Assembly: GCA_036250195.1 (NCBI GenBank)
Contig: JAVHZZ010000003.1
Coordinates: forward strand, 52,834,521-52,898,520
Direction of reading: 5' to 3'
Length of the DNA stretch: 64,000 bases
Source: Mixophyes australis
Lineage: Eukaryota; Chordata; Amphibia; Anura; Limnodynastidae
Positions 22,889 through 35,154 of the stretch are shown one piece after another. Numbering within the stretch: the first letter of the stretch is position 1; each line of letters opens with the position of its first letter. The position numbers and the translations under genes are program-made. Under the pieces are notes generated by a model. That model saw nothing but the letters and a program-made list of their open reading frames with translations. It searched no databases and was not told where the DNA came from.

Positions 22889-22906
22889 ACACATCCCCTC
22901 TGGCAG
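22889..22906 (+). repeat. Displaced remainder of the split satellite unit
   Basis: These 18 bp match the part of the 101-bp unit that directly follows 'GATGCTGG' in intact copies. They mark where the array once continued before diverging. Confidence 0.8.
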
Positions 22907-23044
22907 TACCACTGTCAAGAGGTTGAAGCATCACCGAGAGAATAGGGGGCAGACAATGGTAATGGTGAGGGATCCCAGAGAAGAATCAAAGGAACAGACA
23001 AGAGACAAAGACAGGGGGCAGATAGGAGGGGGTTCCTGTATATA

Positions 23045-26000
23045 TTGGTCACTAGGATGCTGTCTGTAGTGTATGTCAGTCACTAGGATGCTCTCTGTAG
23101 TGTATGTCAGTCACTAGGATGCTCTCTGTAGTGTATGCCAGTCACCAGGATGCTGTCTGTAGTGTATGTCAGTCACTAGTATGCTCTCTGTAGTGTATGT
23201 CAGTCACTAGAATGCTCTCTGTAGTGTATGTCAGTCACTAGGATGCTGTCTGTAGTGTATGTCAGTCACTAGGATGCTCTCTGTAGTGTATGTCAGTCAC
23301 TAGGATGCTCTCTGTAGTGTATGTCAGTCACTAGAATGCTCTCTGTAGTGTATGTCAGTCACTAGGATGCTCGGTCACCAGGATGCTGTCTGTAGTGTAT
23401 GTCAGTCACTAGGATGCTCTCTGTAGTGTATGTCAGTCACTAGAATGCTCTCTGTAGTGTATGTCAGTCACTAGAATGCTCTCTGTAGTGTATGTCAGTC
23501 ACTAGGATGCTGTCTGTAGTGTATGTCGGTCACCAGGATGCTGTCTGTAGTGTATGTCAGTCACTAGGATGCTCTCTGTAGTGTATGTCAGTCACTAGAA
23601 TGCTCTCTGTAGTGTATGTCGGTCACTAGGATGCTCTCTGTAGTGTATGTCAGTCACTAGGATGCTCTCTGTAGTGTATGTCAGTCACTAGAATGCTCTC
23701 TGTAGTGTATGTCAGTCACTAGGATGCTCGGTCACCAGGATGCTGTCTGTAGTGTATGTCAGTCACTAGGATGCTCTCTGTAGTGTATGTCAGTCACTAG
23801 AATGCTCTCTGTAGTGTATGTCAGTCACTAGAATGCTCTCTGTAGTGTATGTCAGTCACTAGGATGCTGTCTGTAGTGTATGTCGGTCACCAGGATGCTG
23901 TCTGTAGTGTATGTCAGTCACTAGGATGCTCTCTGTAGTGTATGTCAGTCACTAGGATGCTCTCTGTAGTGTATGTCAGTCACTAGGATGCTCTCTGTAG
24001 TGTATGTCAGTCACTAGAATGCTCTCTGTAGTGTATGTCAGTCACTAGAATGCTCTCTGTAGTGTATGTCAGTCACTAGGATGCTGTCTGTAGTGTATGT
24101 CGGTCACCAGGATGCTGTCTGTAGTGTATGTCAGTCACTAGGATGCTCTCTGTAGTGTATGTCAGTCACTAGAATGCTCTCTGTAGTGTATGTCGGTCAC
24201 TAGGATGCTGTCTGTAGTGTATGTCGGTCACTAGGATGCTGTCTGTAGTGTATGTCGGTCACTAGGATGCTCTCTGTAGTGTATGTCGGTCACCAGGATG
24301 CTCTCTGTAGTGTATGTCGGTCACCAGGATGCTCTCTGTAGTGTATGTCAGTCACCAGGATGCTGTCTGTAGTGTATGTCAGTCACTAGTATGCTCTCTG
24401 TAGTGTATGTCAGTCACTAGTATGCTCTCTGTAGTGTATGTCAGTCACCAGGATGCTCTCTGTAGTGTATGTCAGTCACTAGAATGCTCTCTGTAGTGTA
24501 TGTCAGTCACCAGGATGCTCTCTGTAGTGTATGTCAGTCACTAGAATGCTCTCTGTAGTGTATGTCGGTCACTAGGATGCTGTCTGTAGTGTATGTCGGT
24601 GACTAGGATGCTGTCTGTAGTGTATGTCGGTCACCAGGATGCTGTCTGTAGTGTATATCGGTCACCAGGATGCTGTCTGTAGTGTATGTCAGTCACTAGA
24701 ATGCTCTCTGTAGTGTATGTCAGTCACTAGGATGCTGTCTGTAGTGTATGTCGGTCACCAGGATGCTGTCTGTAGTGTATGTCAGTCACTAGGATGCTCT
24801 CTGTAGTGTATGTCAGTCACTAGAATGCTCTCTGTAGTGTATGTCGGTCACTAGGATGCTGTCTGTAGTGTATGTCGGTCACTAGGATGCTGTCTGTAGT
24901 GTATGTCGGTCACTAGGATGCTCTCTGTAGTGTATGTCGGTCACCAGGATGCTCTCTGTAGTGTATGTCAGTCACTAGGATGCTGTCTGTAGTGTATGTC
25001 AGTCACTAGGATGCTCTCTGTAGTGTATGTCAGTCACTAGGATGCTCTCTGTAGTGTATGTCAGTCACTAGGATGCTCTCTGTAGTGTATGTCAGTCACT
25101 AGGATGCTCTCTGTAGTGTATGTCGGTCACCAGGATGCTCTCTGTAGTGTATGTCAGTCACTAGTATGCTCTCTGTAGTGTATGTCAGTCACCAGGATGC
25201 TCTCTGTAGTGTATGTCAGTCACTAGGATGCTCTCTGTAGTGTATGTCAGTCACTAGGATGCTCTCTGTAGTGTATGTCAGTCACCAGGATGCTCTCTGT
25301 AGTGTATGTCGGTCACTAGGATGCTCTCTGTAGTGTATGTCGGTCACCAGGATGCTCTCTGTAGTGTATGTCAGTCACTAGGATGCTCTCTGTAGTGTAT
25401 GTCGGTCACCAGGATGCTCTCTGTAGTGTATGTGAGTCACTAGGATGCTGTCTGTAGTGTATGTCGGTCACCAGGATGCTCTCTGTAGTGTATGTCAGTC
25501 ACTAGGATGCTCTCTGTAGTGTATGTCGGTCACCAGGATGCTCTCTGTAGTGTATGTGAGTCACTAGGATGCTGTCTGTAGTGTATGTCAGTCACCAGGA
25601 TGCTCTCTGTAGTGTATGTCGGTCACTAGGATGCTCTCTGTAGTGTATGTCGGTCACCAGGATGCTCTCTGTAGTGTATGTCAGTCACTAGGATGCTCTC
25701 TGTAGTGTATGTCGGTCACCAGGATGCTCTCTGTAGTGTATGTGAGTCACTAGGATGCTGTCTGTAGTGTATGTCGGTCACTAGGATGCTCTCTGTAGTG
25801 TATGTCGGTCACTAGGATGCTCTCTGTAGTGTATGTCGGTCACCAGGATGCTCTCTGTAGTGTATGTCAGTCACTAGGATGCTCTCTGTAGTGTATGTCA
25901 GTCACTAGGATGCTCTCTGTAGTGTATGTCAGTCACTAGGATGCTCTCTGTAGTGTATGTCAGTCACCAGGATGCTCTCTGTAGTGTATGTCGGTCACTA

Positions 26001-28475
26001 GGATGCTCTCTGTAGTGTATGTCGGTCACCAGGATGCTCTCTGTAGTGTATGTGAGTCACTAGGATGCTGTCTGTAGTGTATGTCGGTCACCAGGATGCT
26101 CTCTGTAGTGTATGTCGGTCACCAGGATGCTCTCTGTAGTGTATGTCGGTCACCAGGATGCTCTCTGTAGTGTATGTCAGTCACCAGGATGCTCTCTGTA
26201 GTGTATGTCAGTCACTAGGATGCTGTCTGTAGTGTATGTCGGTCACCAGGATGCTCTCTGTAGTGTATGTCGGTCACCAGGATGCTGTCTGTAGTGTATG
26301 TCGGTCACCAGGATGCTCTCTGTAGTGTATGTCGGTCACTAGGATGCTGTCTGTAGTGTATGTCGGTCACCAGGATGCTCTCTGTAGTGTATGTCGGTCA
26401 CCAGGATGCTCTCTGTAGTGTATGTCAGTCACTAGGATGCTGTCTGTAGTGTATGTCGGTCACCAGGATGCTCTCTGTAGTGTATGTCGGTCACCAGGAT
26501 GCTCTCTGTAGTGTATGTCAGTCACTAGGATGCTCTCTGTAGTGTATGTGAGTCACTAGGATGCTGTCTGTAGTGTATGTCGGTCACCAGGATGCTCTCT
26601 GTAGTGTATGTCAGTCACTAGGATGCTCTCTGTAGTGTATGTCAGTCACTAGTATGCTCTCTGTAGTGTATGTCGGTGACTAGGATGCTGTCTGTAGTGT
26701 ATGTCAGTCACTAGGATGCTCCCTGTAGTGTATGTCAGTTACTAGGATGCTATCTAGTGTATGTCGGTCACTAGAATGCTGTCTGTAGTGTATGTCGGTC
26801 ACTAGGATGCTGTCTAGTGTATGTCGGTCACCAGGATGCTCTCTCTGCAGTGTATGTTGGTCACCAGGATGCTCTCTGTAGTATATGTCAGTCACTAGGA
26901 TGCTCTCTGTAGTGTATGTCGGTGACTAGGATGCTGTCTGTAGTGTATGTCAGTCACTAGGATGCTCCCTGTAGTGTATGTCAGTTACTAGGATGCTCGG
27001 TCACCAGGATGCTGTCTGTAGTGTATGTCAGTCACTAGGATGCTCTCTGTAGTGTATGTCAGTCACTAGAATGCTCTCTGTAGTGTATGTCAGTCACTAG
27101 AATGCTCTCTGTAGTGTATGTCAGTCACTAGGATGCTGTCTGTAGTGTATGTCGGTCACCAGGATGCTGTCTGTAGTGTATGTCAGTCACTAGGATGCTC
27201 TCTGTAGTGTATGTCAGTCACTAGAATGCTCTCTGTAGTGTATGTCGGTCACCAGGATGCTCTCTGTAGTGTATGTCAGTCACCAGGATGCTGTCTGTAG
27301 TGTATGTCAGTCACTAGTATGCTCTCTGTAGTGTATGTCGGTCACTAGTATGCTCTCTGTAGTGTATGTCAGTCACCAGGATGCTCTCTGTAGTGTATGT
27401 CAGTCACTAGAATGCTCTCTGTAGTGTATGTCAGTCACTAGAATGCTCTCTGTAGTGTATGTCGGTCACTAGGATGCTGTCTGTAGTGTATGTCGGTGAC
27501 TAGGATGCTGTCTGTAGTGTATGTCGGTCACCAGGATGCTGTCTGTAGTGTATATCAGTCACCAGGATGCTGTCTGTAGTGTATGTCAGTCACTAGAATG
27601 CTCTCTGTAGTGTATGTCAGTCACTAGGATGCTGTCTGTAGTGTATGTCGGTCACCAGGATGCTGTCTGTAGTGTATGTCAGTCACTAGGATGCTCTCTG
27701 TAGTGTATGTCAGTCACTAGAATGCTCTCTGTAGTGTATGTCAGTCACTAGGATGCTGTCTGTAGTGTATGTCGGTCACCAGGATGCTGTCTGTAGTGTA
27801 TGTCAGTCACTAGGATGCTCTCTGTAGTGTATGTCGGTCACTAGGATGCTGTCTGTAGTGTATGTCGGTGACTAGGATGCTGTCTGTAGTGTATGTCGGT
27901 CACCAGGATGCTCTCTGTAGTGTATATCAGTCACCAGGATGCTGTCTGTAGTGTATGTCAGTCACTAGAATGCTCTCTGTAGTGTATGTCAGTCACTAGG
28001 ATGCTCTCTGTAGTGTATGTCAGTCACTAGTATGCTCTCTGTAGTGTATGTCAGTCACCAGGATGCTCTCTGTAGTGTATGTCAGTCACTAGGATGCTCT
28101 CTGTAGTGTATGTCAGTTACTAGGATGCTCTCTGTAGTGTATGTCAGTCACCAGGATGCTCTCTGTAGTGTATGTCGGTCACTAGGATGCTCTCTGTAGT
28201 GTATGTCGGTCACCAGGATGCTCTCTGTAGTGTATGTCAGTCACTAGGATGCTCTCTGTAGTGTATGTCAGTCACTAGGATGCTCTCTGTAGTGTATGTC
28301 AGTCACTAGGATGCTCTCTGTAGTGTATGTCAGTCACCAGGATGCTCTCTGTAGTGTATGTCGGTCACTAGGATGCTCTCTGTAGTGTATGCAGTCTCCA
28401 GGATTCTCTCTGCATTATATGTTGGTCACCAGGATGCTCTCTGCATTGTATATCGGTCTCAGGGATGCTCTCTTA
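23045..28475 (+). repeat. 5.4-kb array of a 31-bp unit, about 170 copies
   Basis: The unit combines 'TGTAGTGTATGTCAGTCAC' with 'TAGGATGCTCTC', 31 bp in total. Variable positions are the base after GT in 'CAGTCAC' or 'CGGTCAC', 'CTAG' or 'CCAG', 'GGATGC', 'GAATGC' or 'GTATGC', and 'CTCTC' or 'CTGTC'. Variants come in ordered blocks. A characteristic deletion junction, 'GATGCTCGGTCACCAGG', recurs near 23366, 23724 and 26995, so longer blocks have been copied within the array. The right edge (28390-28475) decays into degenerate units. No open frame persists because 31 is not a multiple of three. Confidence 0.97.
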
Positions 28476-28480
28476 TGTTG

Positions 28481-29878
28481 CAGGGACCTTCAGGTATTCC
28501 ACTAAAGTTAATTTAAGAAAAAAAAAGTAATATAAGGAGCTAGCCCTAGCATAATACTTAGAAATTATAAACTGTTACTTCATGGTGTCAGGTCCAATTT
28601 AAGCTTTGTCTAATAATGGCCTCTAAGGATTGCATTTATTTAATTGTAGAAATATTGCTAAAATGTGGCAGGCAGGAATAATAAGGAATGGAAGCTGACA
28701 AGCACAGGGCACATTAGAGAGTGTGCGAGCATGCAGAGTATCTCTGGAGGCAGGGAGGTATAATGAAAGGACGGACGTGCAGGGCCCGAGTGCCAGCCGG
28801 GAGAGGGAAACATAAAGAAGTTTTTGGCATTTTCTCAAAGGATATTCTTCTTCTGAAAACAAACTTGAACTTATCCGAGACGAGGAAGCGAATGCACCAG
28901 GGAGGAAACACTGATAATGAATGGATGTATACACCTGTCACAACCTAATGCTTTGTGCAGAGTTTATTAAGTCGTAAAATATTACCATTCCGCAAGTGAC
29001 AGCATAAATTCTCTCTTTGTAAGGAAATTAAAACAACGAGTTGAGACATATCTCATATCTCCATCTGGTGAGGGTCTCTGTGGTACAGCCCCTGCTTTGC
29101 TTTATTTCCCAGTGCAATGTGTTTCTGTGTGACTTGGTACTTAGTGCGGCCCAGTTTTTCAATCTCTTTTCAGGATACGTTATCCATAGGGAAAAATGTC
29201 TTCCCAGAAATAGGCTTAGTAAATGGAGTTCTCTTATAAGAGAACTGTCTGATCCAGCCACAAGTAGAAAGTCTTCCGCTCCCGATCTGCCCTAGATATG
29301 CAGTATTCTGTTTTAAACATTCTACAGCTGCCCTACTGAAAGTGACTAATTATAGAAAATAGGCTAGAGGGAATGTATGCATTTTATTCATGTTAAGCAT
29401 TATTATTATTTTATTACATTTTGCTGCTTATATTTTTTGTTCATTATTATATTAGCTAAGTAAGGAGTCTATTTATCAAAGAGTGAAGATCCTAGCAGGT
29501 GACTTTTTCGCTGTCGATAGGGCTTTACCAATAGCTTCGCCATGCAAAGCACAGGATAGCCCATTTAACAAGGATCGTGGCGCCAATCTTTTTGTATAGC
29601 CACCTTCTGCGGATTAGCCATGTTGTCAGATGTGCGGATCATCAGAGATCTCCCATTAAAATTCCCCACTGTACTACAGGAACTGTTACTGACTTTGTTG
29701 TTTGACCCATTTGGTTCATGGCAGTTTGTTTTTTTCACAGGGCCAATATTGCTGTAAGTATGTTAACCCTTAAGACCACATTGGCGCTGATTCCACTAAT
29801 AGTTGCTGTTTTGGCACAGTTGAGAAGTAAATATAGCGCCTGGTGCCTCATTGGAGACTCTATGCCACTGGTTTCACA
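28481..29878. other. No recognised gene
   Basis: Largely unique-looking sequence. Short frames at 28623-28948 and 29028-29295 have no domain resemblance. A segment at about 29465-29660 starts 'TCTATTTATCAAAGAG', wording typical of frog MITE ends, but no matching right end was found. Confidence 0.45.
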
Positions 29879-30502
29879 CCTACAATTAGAGATGGTCACT
29901 GACCCCCGTGTTTTGGTTTTGAATTCGGTTTTGGATCTGGATTACCGTCGGGTTTTGGTTTTGGTTTTGTTTGGTTTTGTTTTGCTATTTTTTTGGAAAA
30001 TCCATTTTTTTGGGCCTAAATTAACCCAATTTAGTGCTCCAACTGTTTTAGAGACAAGTAATCTAATTGTTGAGGTAATAAATCATCCAAAAAAACAGTT
30101 TAATTCTTCGTTGGTAGGCCTATTCTACACACAAAACAGATTGTCTTCCTCTCCATCTATGCATATTGGCAATGCAGCCATCGTCTTTGAATGTATATTA
30201 CACCCTACACTTATAGTTAAATATGTAAAGAAATGGAAAAAGCCAGTTTGGTTTCTGTCTCTCTAGGCCCCCCTCCACTTGTATAAAATACCAAAAAATT
30301 CAGCCATTATAGACTGTACAATATTAATTGACATGGAGAAAGCCAGTTTGGTTTCTGTCTCTCTAGGCCCCCCTCCACTTGTATAAAATACTAATAAATT
30401 CAGCCGTTATATACAGTACAATATAAATTGAAATGGACAAAGTCAGTTTGGTATCTGTCTGTATCAGATCCTCTCTCCACTAGGAGTAAAATAGAAAACT
30501 AT

Positions 30503-30937
30503 TCAGCCGTTATATAATCTAGAATATAAATAGAAATTGAGAAAGGCAATTTGGTATCTGTCTGCATCATAATCATCAACATCCTCATTAGCGCCCTCGT
30601 CGCCTACACAAATCTCCCCCTCATCCTCTTCTAATTCCAAAGTGGCATCCTCAATTTGGGTATCACCGGCTACACTCGGGCTATTAAGGCACACATCAGC
30701 AGAATGCTCACGATTAGACATCCCACTGTTGGATGGACTCTCCACAGGGATTGTTGTCTTTTGTGAATCAGAGCAAATATTCTCCTGTAATGCCTCACTG
30801 TTATCTTGCAGCTCGGCTTTGACGCGTAACAGTAGTTGTGCACCAATTGTAGGCTGGGTAACTTTTTGGGATCTGCCACTAATAGCCAAAGGTGAAGGCC
30901 TCATTCTCTCTTTGCCACTGCGTGTGTAGAATGGCAT
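30503..30937 (-). pseudogene. Element-borne 144-codon frame with acidic C-terminus (copy A)
   Basis: The frame starts 'MPFYTRSGKERMRPSP' and has an acidic stretch with 'LELEEDEGEICVGDEGANED' near residues 104-123. The equivalent frame in copy B (47078-47512) is the same length with four amino-acid differences, and I found no synonymous difference between them. I recognise no domain. The frame overlaps the C-terminal end of the 86-codon frame just upstream, in a different phase. A run of T on the plus strand at the junction (about 30947-30956) differs between copies. The two frames are probably halves of one ancestral reading frame broken by slippage. Confidence 0.5.
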
Positions 30938-31161
30938 GCTTGCAATTTTTTTTTATCGTCACTTAACTTTTGCTCAGTTACACTTCTTTTTCGCTTCAAT
31001 ACAGTAAAAAATTTTTTGGTTTTTGTTTTTTGCACTAATTTGAAAACACTCTGTTGTTTGACATCGCCTTGGCCAGATGACGTACTGGGAACACTAACAT
31101 CAGGACTGGTGACAGAACCTGGTTGCTCATTCAGATCATATGTGGACTGCTTTGAATCCAT
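30901..31161 (-). pseudogene. Element-borne 86-codon basic frame (copy A)
   Basis: It starts 'MDSKQSTYDLNEQPG', has a serine-rich 'SVPSTSSGQGD' stretch and then a lysine- and arginine-rich segment ('TKTKKFFTVLKRKRS'), which could be a nuclear-localisation type region. Copy B has an 87-codon counterpart (47476-47739) that diverges after 'QKL' because of a small indel. It begins immediately beside the 100-bp array. No recognised domain. It is probably the N-terminal part of an ancestral element protein or host-derived passenger, now broken. Confidence 0.45.
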
Positions 31162-31165
31162 TCTG

Positions 31166-33690
31166 AGCGCAAACCACTGGGGAGTGCTAAAAATTATTTA
31201 GTAGATTCTGCTGACAGTTATGACTTTTGACAGCCAGAAATATTAATGCACAATTAGGGAGGACACCCCAAAAGCACTGAGGAGTGCTAAAAATTATTTG
31301 GTAGATACTGCTGACAGATATGACTTTTGACAGCCAGAAATATTAATGCACAATTAGGGAGGACACCCCAAAAGCACTGAGGAGTGCTAAAAATTATTTA
31401 GTAGATACTGCTGACAGAAATGACTTTTGACAGCCAGAAATATTAATGCACAATTAGGGAGGACACCCCAAAAGCACTGAGGAGTGCTAAAAATTATTTA
31501 GTAGATACTGCTGACAGATATGACTTTTGACAGCCAGAAATATTAATGCACAATTAGGGAGGACACCCCAAAAGCACTGAGGAGTGCTAAAAATTATTTA
31601 GTAGATACTGCTGACAGAAATGACTTTTGACAGCCAGAAATATTAATGCACAATTAGGGAGGACACCCCAAAAGCACTGAGGAGTGCTAAAAATTATTTG
31701 GTAGATACTGCTGACAGATATGACTTTTGACAGCCAGAAATATTAATGCACAATTAGGGAGGACACCCCAAAAGCACTGAGGAGTGCTAAAAATTATTTA
31801 GTAGATACTGCTGACAGAAATGACTTTTGACAGCCAGAAATATTAATGCACAATTAGGGAGGACACCCCAAAAGCACTGAGGAGTGCTAAAAATTATTTG
31901 GTAGATACTGCTGACAGATATGACTTTTGACAGCCAGAAATATTAATGCACAATTAGGGAGGACACCCCAAAAGCACTGAGGAGTGCTAAAAATTATTTG
32001 GTAGATACTGCTGACAGATATGACTTTTGACAGCCAGAAATATTAATGCACAATTAGGGAGGACACCCCAAAAGCACTGAGGAGTGCTAAAAATTATTTA
32101 GTAGATACTGCTGACAGAAATGACTTTTGACAGCCAGAAATATTAATGCACAATTAGGGAGGACACCCCAAAAGCACTGAGGAGTGCTAAAAATTATTTG
32201 GTAGATACTGCTGACAGATATGACTTTTGACAGCCAGAAATATTAATGCACAATTAGGGAGGACACCCCAAAAGCACTGAGGAGTGCTAAAAATTATTTG
32301 GTAGATACTGCTGACAGATATGACTTTTGACAGCCAGAAATATTAATGCACAATTAGGGAGGACACCCCAAAAGCACTGAGGAGTGCTAAAAATTATTTA
32401 GTAGATACTGCTGACAGATATGACTTTTGACAGCCAGAAATATTAATGCACAATTAGGGAGGACACCCCAAAGCACTGAGGAGTGCTAAAAATTATTTAG
32501 TAGATACTGCTGACAGAAATGACTTTTGACAGCCAGAAATATTAATGCACAATTAGGGAGGACACCCCAAAAGCACTGAGGAGTGCTAAAAATTATTTGG
32601 TAGATACTGCTGACAGATATGACTTTTGACAGCCAGAAATATTAATGCACAATTAGGGAGGACACCCCAAAAGCAGTGAGGAGTGCTAAAAATTATTTAG
32701 TAGATACTGCTGACAGAAATGACTTTTGACAGCCAGAAATATTAATGCACAATTAGGGAGGACACCCCAAAAGCACTGAGGAGTGCTAAAAATTATTTGG
32801 TAGATACTGCTGACAGATATGACTTTTGACAGCCAGAAATATTAATGCACAATTAGGGAGGACACCCCAAAAGCACTGAGGAGTGCTAAAAATTATTTAG
32901 TAGATACTGCTGACAGAAATGACTTTTGACAGCCAGAAATATTAATGCACAATTAGGGAGGACACCCCAAAAGCACTGAGGAGTGCTAAAAATTATTTGG
33001 TAGATACTGCTGACAGATATGACTTTTGACAGCCAGAAATATTAATGCACAATTAGGGAGGACACCCCAAAAGCACTGAGGAGTGCTAAAAATTATTTGG
33101 TAGATACTGCTGACAGATATGACTTTTGACAGCCAGAAATATTAATGCACAATTAGGGAGGACACCCCAAAAGCACTGAGGAGTGCTAAAAATTATTTAG
33201 TAGATACTGCTGACAGAAATGACTTTTGACAGCCAGAAATATTAATGCACAATTAGGGAGGACACCCCAAAAGCACTGAGGAGTGCTAAAAATTATTTAG
33301 TAGATACTGCTGACAGATATGACTTTTGACAGCCAGAAATATTAATGCACAATTAGGGAGGACACCCCAAAAGCACTGAGGAGTGCTAAAAATTATTTAG
33401 TAGATACTGCTGACAGATATGACTTTTGACAGCCAGAAATATTAATGCACAATTAGGGAGGACACCCCAAAAGCACTGAGGAGTGCTAAAAATTATTTAG
33501 TAGATACTGCTGACAGATATGACTTTTGACAGCCAGAAATATTAATGCACAATTAGGGAGGACACCCCAAAAGCACTGAGGAGTGCTAAAAATTATTTAG
33601 TAGATACTGCTGACAGATATGACTTTTGACAGCCAGAAATATTTATGCACAATTATGGGGGACACCCCAAAAGCGCTGGGGAGTGCCAAA
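31166..33690 (+). repeat. 100-bp minisatellite inside copy A, 25 units
   Basis: 'TGACTTTTGACAGCCAG' recurs every 100 bp from 31221 to 33620, with one 99-bp unit at about 32421-32520. The unit includes 'GGAGTGCTAAAAATTATTT' and 'ATTAATGCACAATTAGGGAG'. Two linked variable sites mark unit types: 'TTATTTGG' always occurs with 'GACAGATATG', and 'TTATTTAG' occurs with 'GACAGAAATG' or 'GACAGATATG'. They alternate in two- and three-unit blocks. The last unit is diverged ('TTTATGCACAATTATGGGGG') and the identical diverged end unit closes the array in copy B. Confidence 0.97.
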
Positions 33691-34075
33691 TATGAAGAAA
33701 AAATAATAAACCTCTATCCTCCTCTCTGCACTAGCGATTTTGGTTAGAGCAATTGCAAGAACAATATTGTATTCTCTGTCCCTGCTCTAATTAGCCTATG
33801 ACTACACCCTGCTCTCTCCCTCTGTCAAATGGCGGTGGATTGCTGTGGAGGCGTGTATTTATAAAGTTGAAGTATCGCGAGAACCGAGCCCCGAGATCCG
33901 ACGAAGTCACAATGACGTTCGGCCTCGATTTGGATTCGGAATGGACGGGAGAGTACCGAGCTGCTCAGCTCGGTACTCGGATACCCAAAGTTCGGATGGG
34001 TTCGGTTCTCGGAGAACCGGACCCGCCCATCTCTACCTACAATGCAGTCTGGCTGTGATAAGAGAGGAGATGTAA

Positions 34076-34496
34076 AGCTGGGTACACACTACACTGTTTT
34101 CATCCAATAATCGGCTCAAACAGCCGACATACGATTGCTCGTTCAAAAGTCGGGTCCGTGTGTGTAGTGACATGATGGTCGAAAGTCTGCCCAAATGGAC
34201 GATTATCGTCTCATTTGGTTGGTCGTACCGTTTAATATGTTCGTTCCAATCTCGTTTCCGCTGTGTAGTGTGTATAAACTTCCGACTGATCCACAACAGT
34301 GAGTACGAAATTACAGTCATTGCTCACGACAACATGGCTGTAAAAAGTCACTAAAGGGACGTCTGCTCTTCCCTTTATCGTCCTAAACAAAGCTAGTGTG
34401 TATGCAGTCCATGGACCGAGCGATCGGAACATCGATCACATGTAAAATCGCTCGGCATAAAAAGTTGGTTGAAATTTATGTAGTGTGTACCCTGCT
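34076..34496. mobile_element. Harbinger-type MITE, 421 bp, copy 1
   Basis: The left end is 'AGCTGGGTACACACTA' and the reverse complement of the right end is 'AGCAGGGTACACACTA'. It is flanked by TAA at 34073-34075 and 34497-34499. A 3-bp TWA duplication is the PIF/Harbinger signature. The interior contains palindromic 'CGATCGGAAC'-like sequence and no transposase. Open frames of 64 to 95 codons on both strands are shared with copy 2 and read through non-coding inverted repeats, so they are not genes. It lies 40 bp from the end of hAT copy A. Confidence 0.9.
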
Positions 34497-34502
34497 TAAG
34501 GA

Positions 34503-35154
34503 AGCTTATTGGAGGAGATGATTTGCTCTCTTTCTATGAGGACCTAAGAAGGAAGATGCAAGATGCGTTGTTGACTGGTACCCAATCTACATGGTACAAG
34601 GAGCTGAGACTGCCAGAGTAGTCCTTGCCTGATTACCTATTGATAAATGAAAGTTCAAAGAGAATCTGTCTAGAGGAGTGGATGCTGAAGACAAAAGTTC
34701 CCCATACCGTAATATCACAGACTGTACTGTTCTGAATCGCAAATAGCCTGTGTGACAAGTGGAAACCTAAAATATTGCCATTATTGTCTTTCTAAGTTCT
34801 AGTGCAGTTGCCCAACATAAGAACAGAAGCACAAGAATGCCAGCTCAAAAGACCTTACAGCCAAGGCAACATTAATTCCGTTATCAGAGCCTTAGACAAA
34901 GTTCTAGTTGGCATTTATATTGTGATATGTTATTGGATAACTTTACAGTATAGAGATAACTTACAGCCACAATAACTCCTCACATTACTTTTGCAGCAAA
35001 CGCTTTGTAGTTCTAAGTTCTAATGCAAAAATCACCCCCTAGAACCTGGCACTAACCCTATGAAAAAACAAGTATAACAGGTTCTATTCCAGCTATAGCT
35101 GGAGATGTTTTCAGTGTAGGAGAAGACATCAAACACTCAGACATCGGTTACACT
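34503..35154. other. No recognised feature
   Basis: Unique-looking sequence between the MITE and the 21-bp array. No gene evidence. Confidence 0.5.

Larger units (their letters stand above)
29887..34035 (-). mobile_element. hAT-type element, 'TAGAGATGG' family, copy A (4149 bp)
   Basis: The left end 'TAGAGATGG' mirrors the right end 'CCATCTCTA'. The element is flanked by a perfect 8-bp target duplication, CCTACAAT at 29879-29886 and 34036-34043. An 8-bp duplication plus a T-A-G-A-G start fits the hAT superfamily. From the left it contains 'GGTTTTGG'-rich sequence, three diverged repeats of a segment with 'TTTGGTTTCTGTCTCTCTAG', two decayed minus-strand reading frames, a 100-bp minisatellite of 25 copies, and a GC-rich tail with the inverted pair 'GAGTACCGAGC' and 'GCTCGGTACTC'. 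No RNase-H-like transposase domain is visible. Compared with copy B it lacks about 35 bp near 29970. Strand is assigned from the reading frames. Confidence 0.9.

Noticed and set aside
23045..28475. CRISPR-like array (31-bp period)
   Set aside because: Units are directly contiguous with no unique spacers, and the context is eukaryotic. It is a minisatellite.
34033..34432. Frames of 64 to 95 codons shared with 60233-60554
   Set aside because: They lie inside the two Harbinger-type MITE copies. Sharing reflects common element origin, and both strands are open because of inverted sequence.
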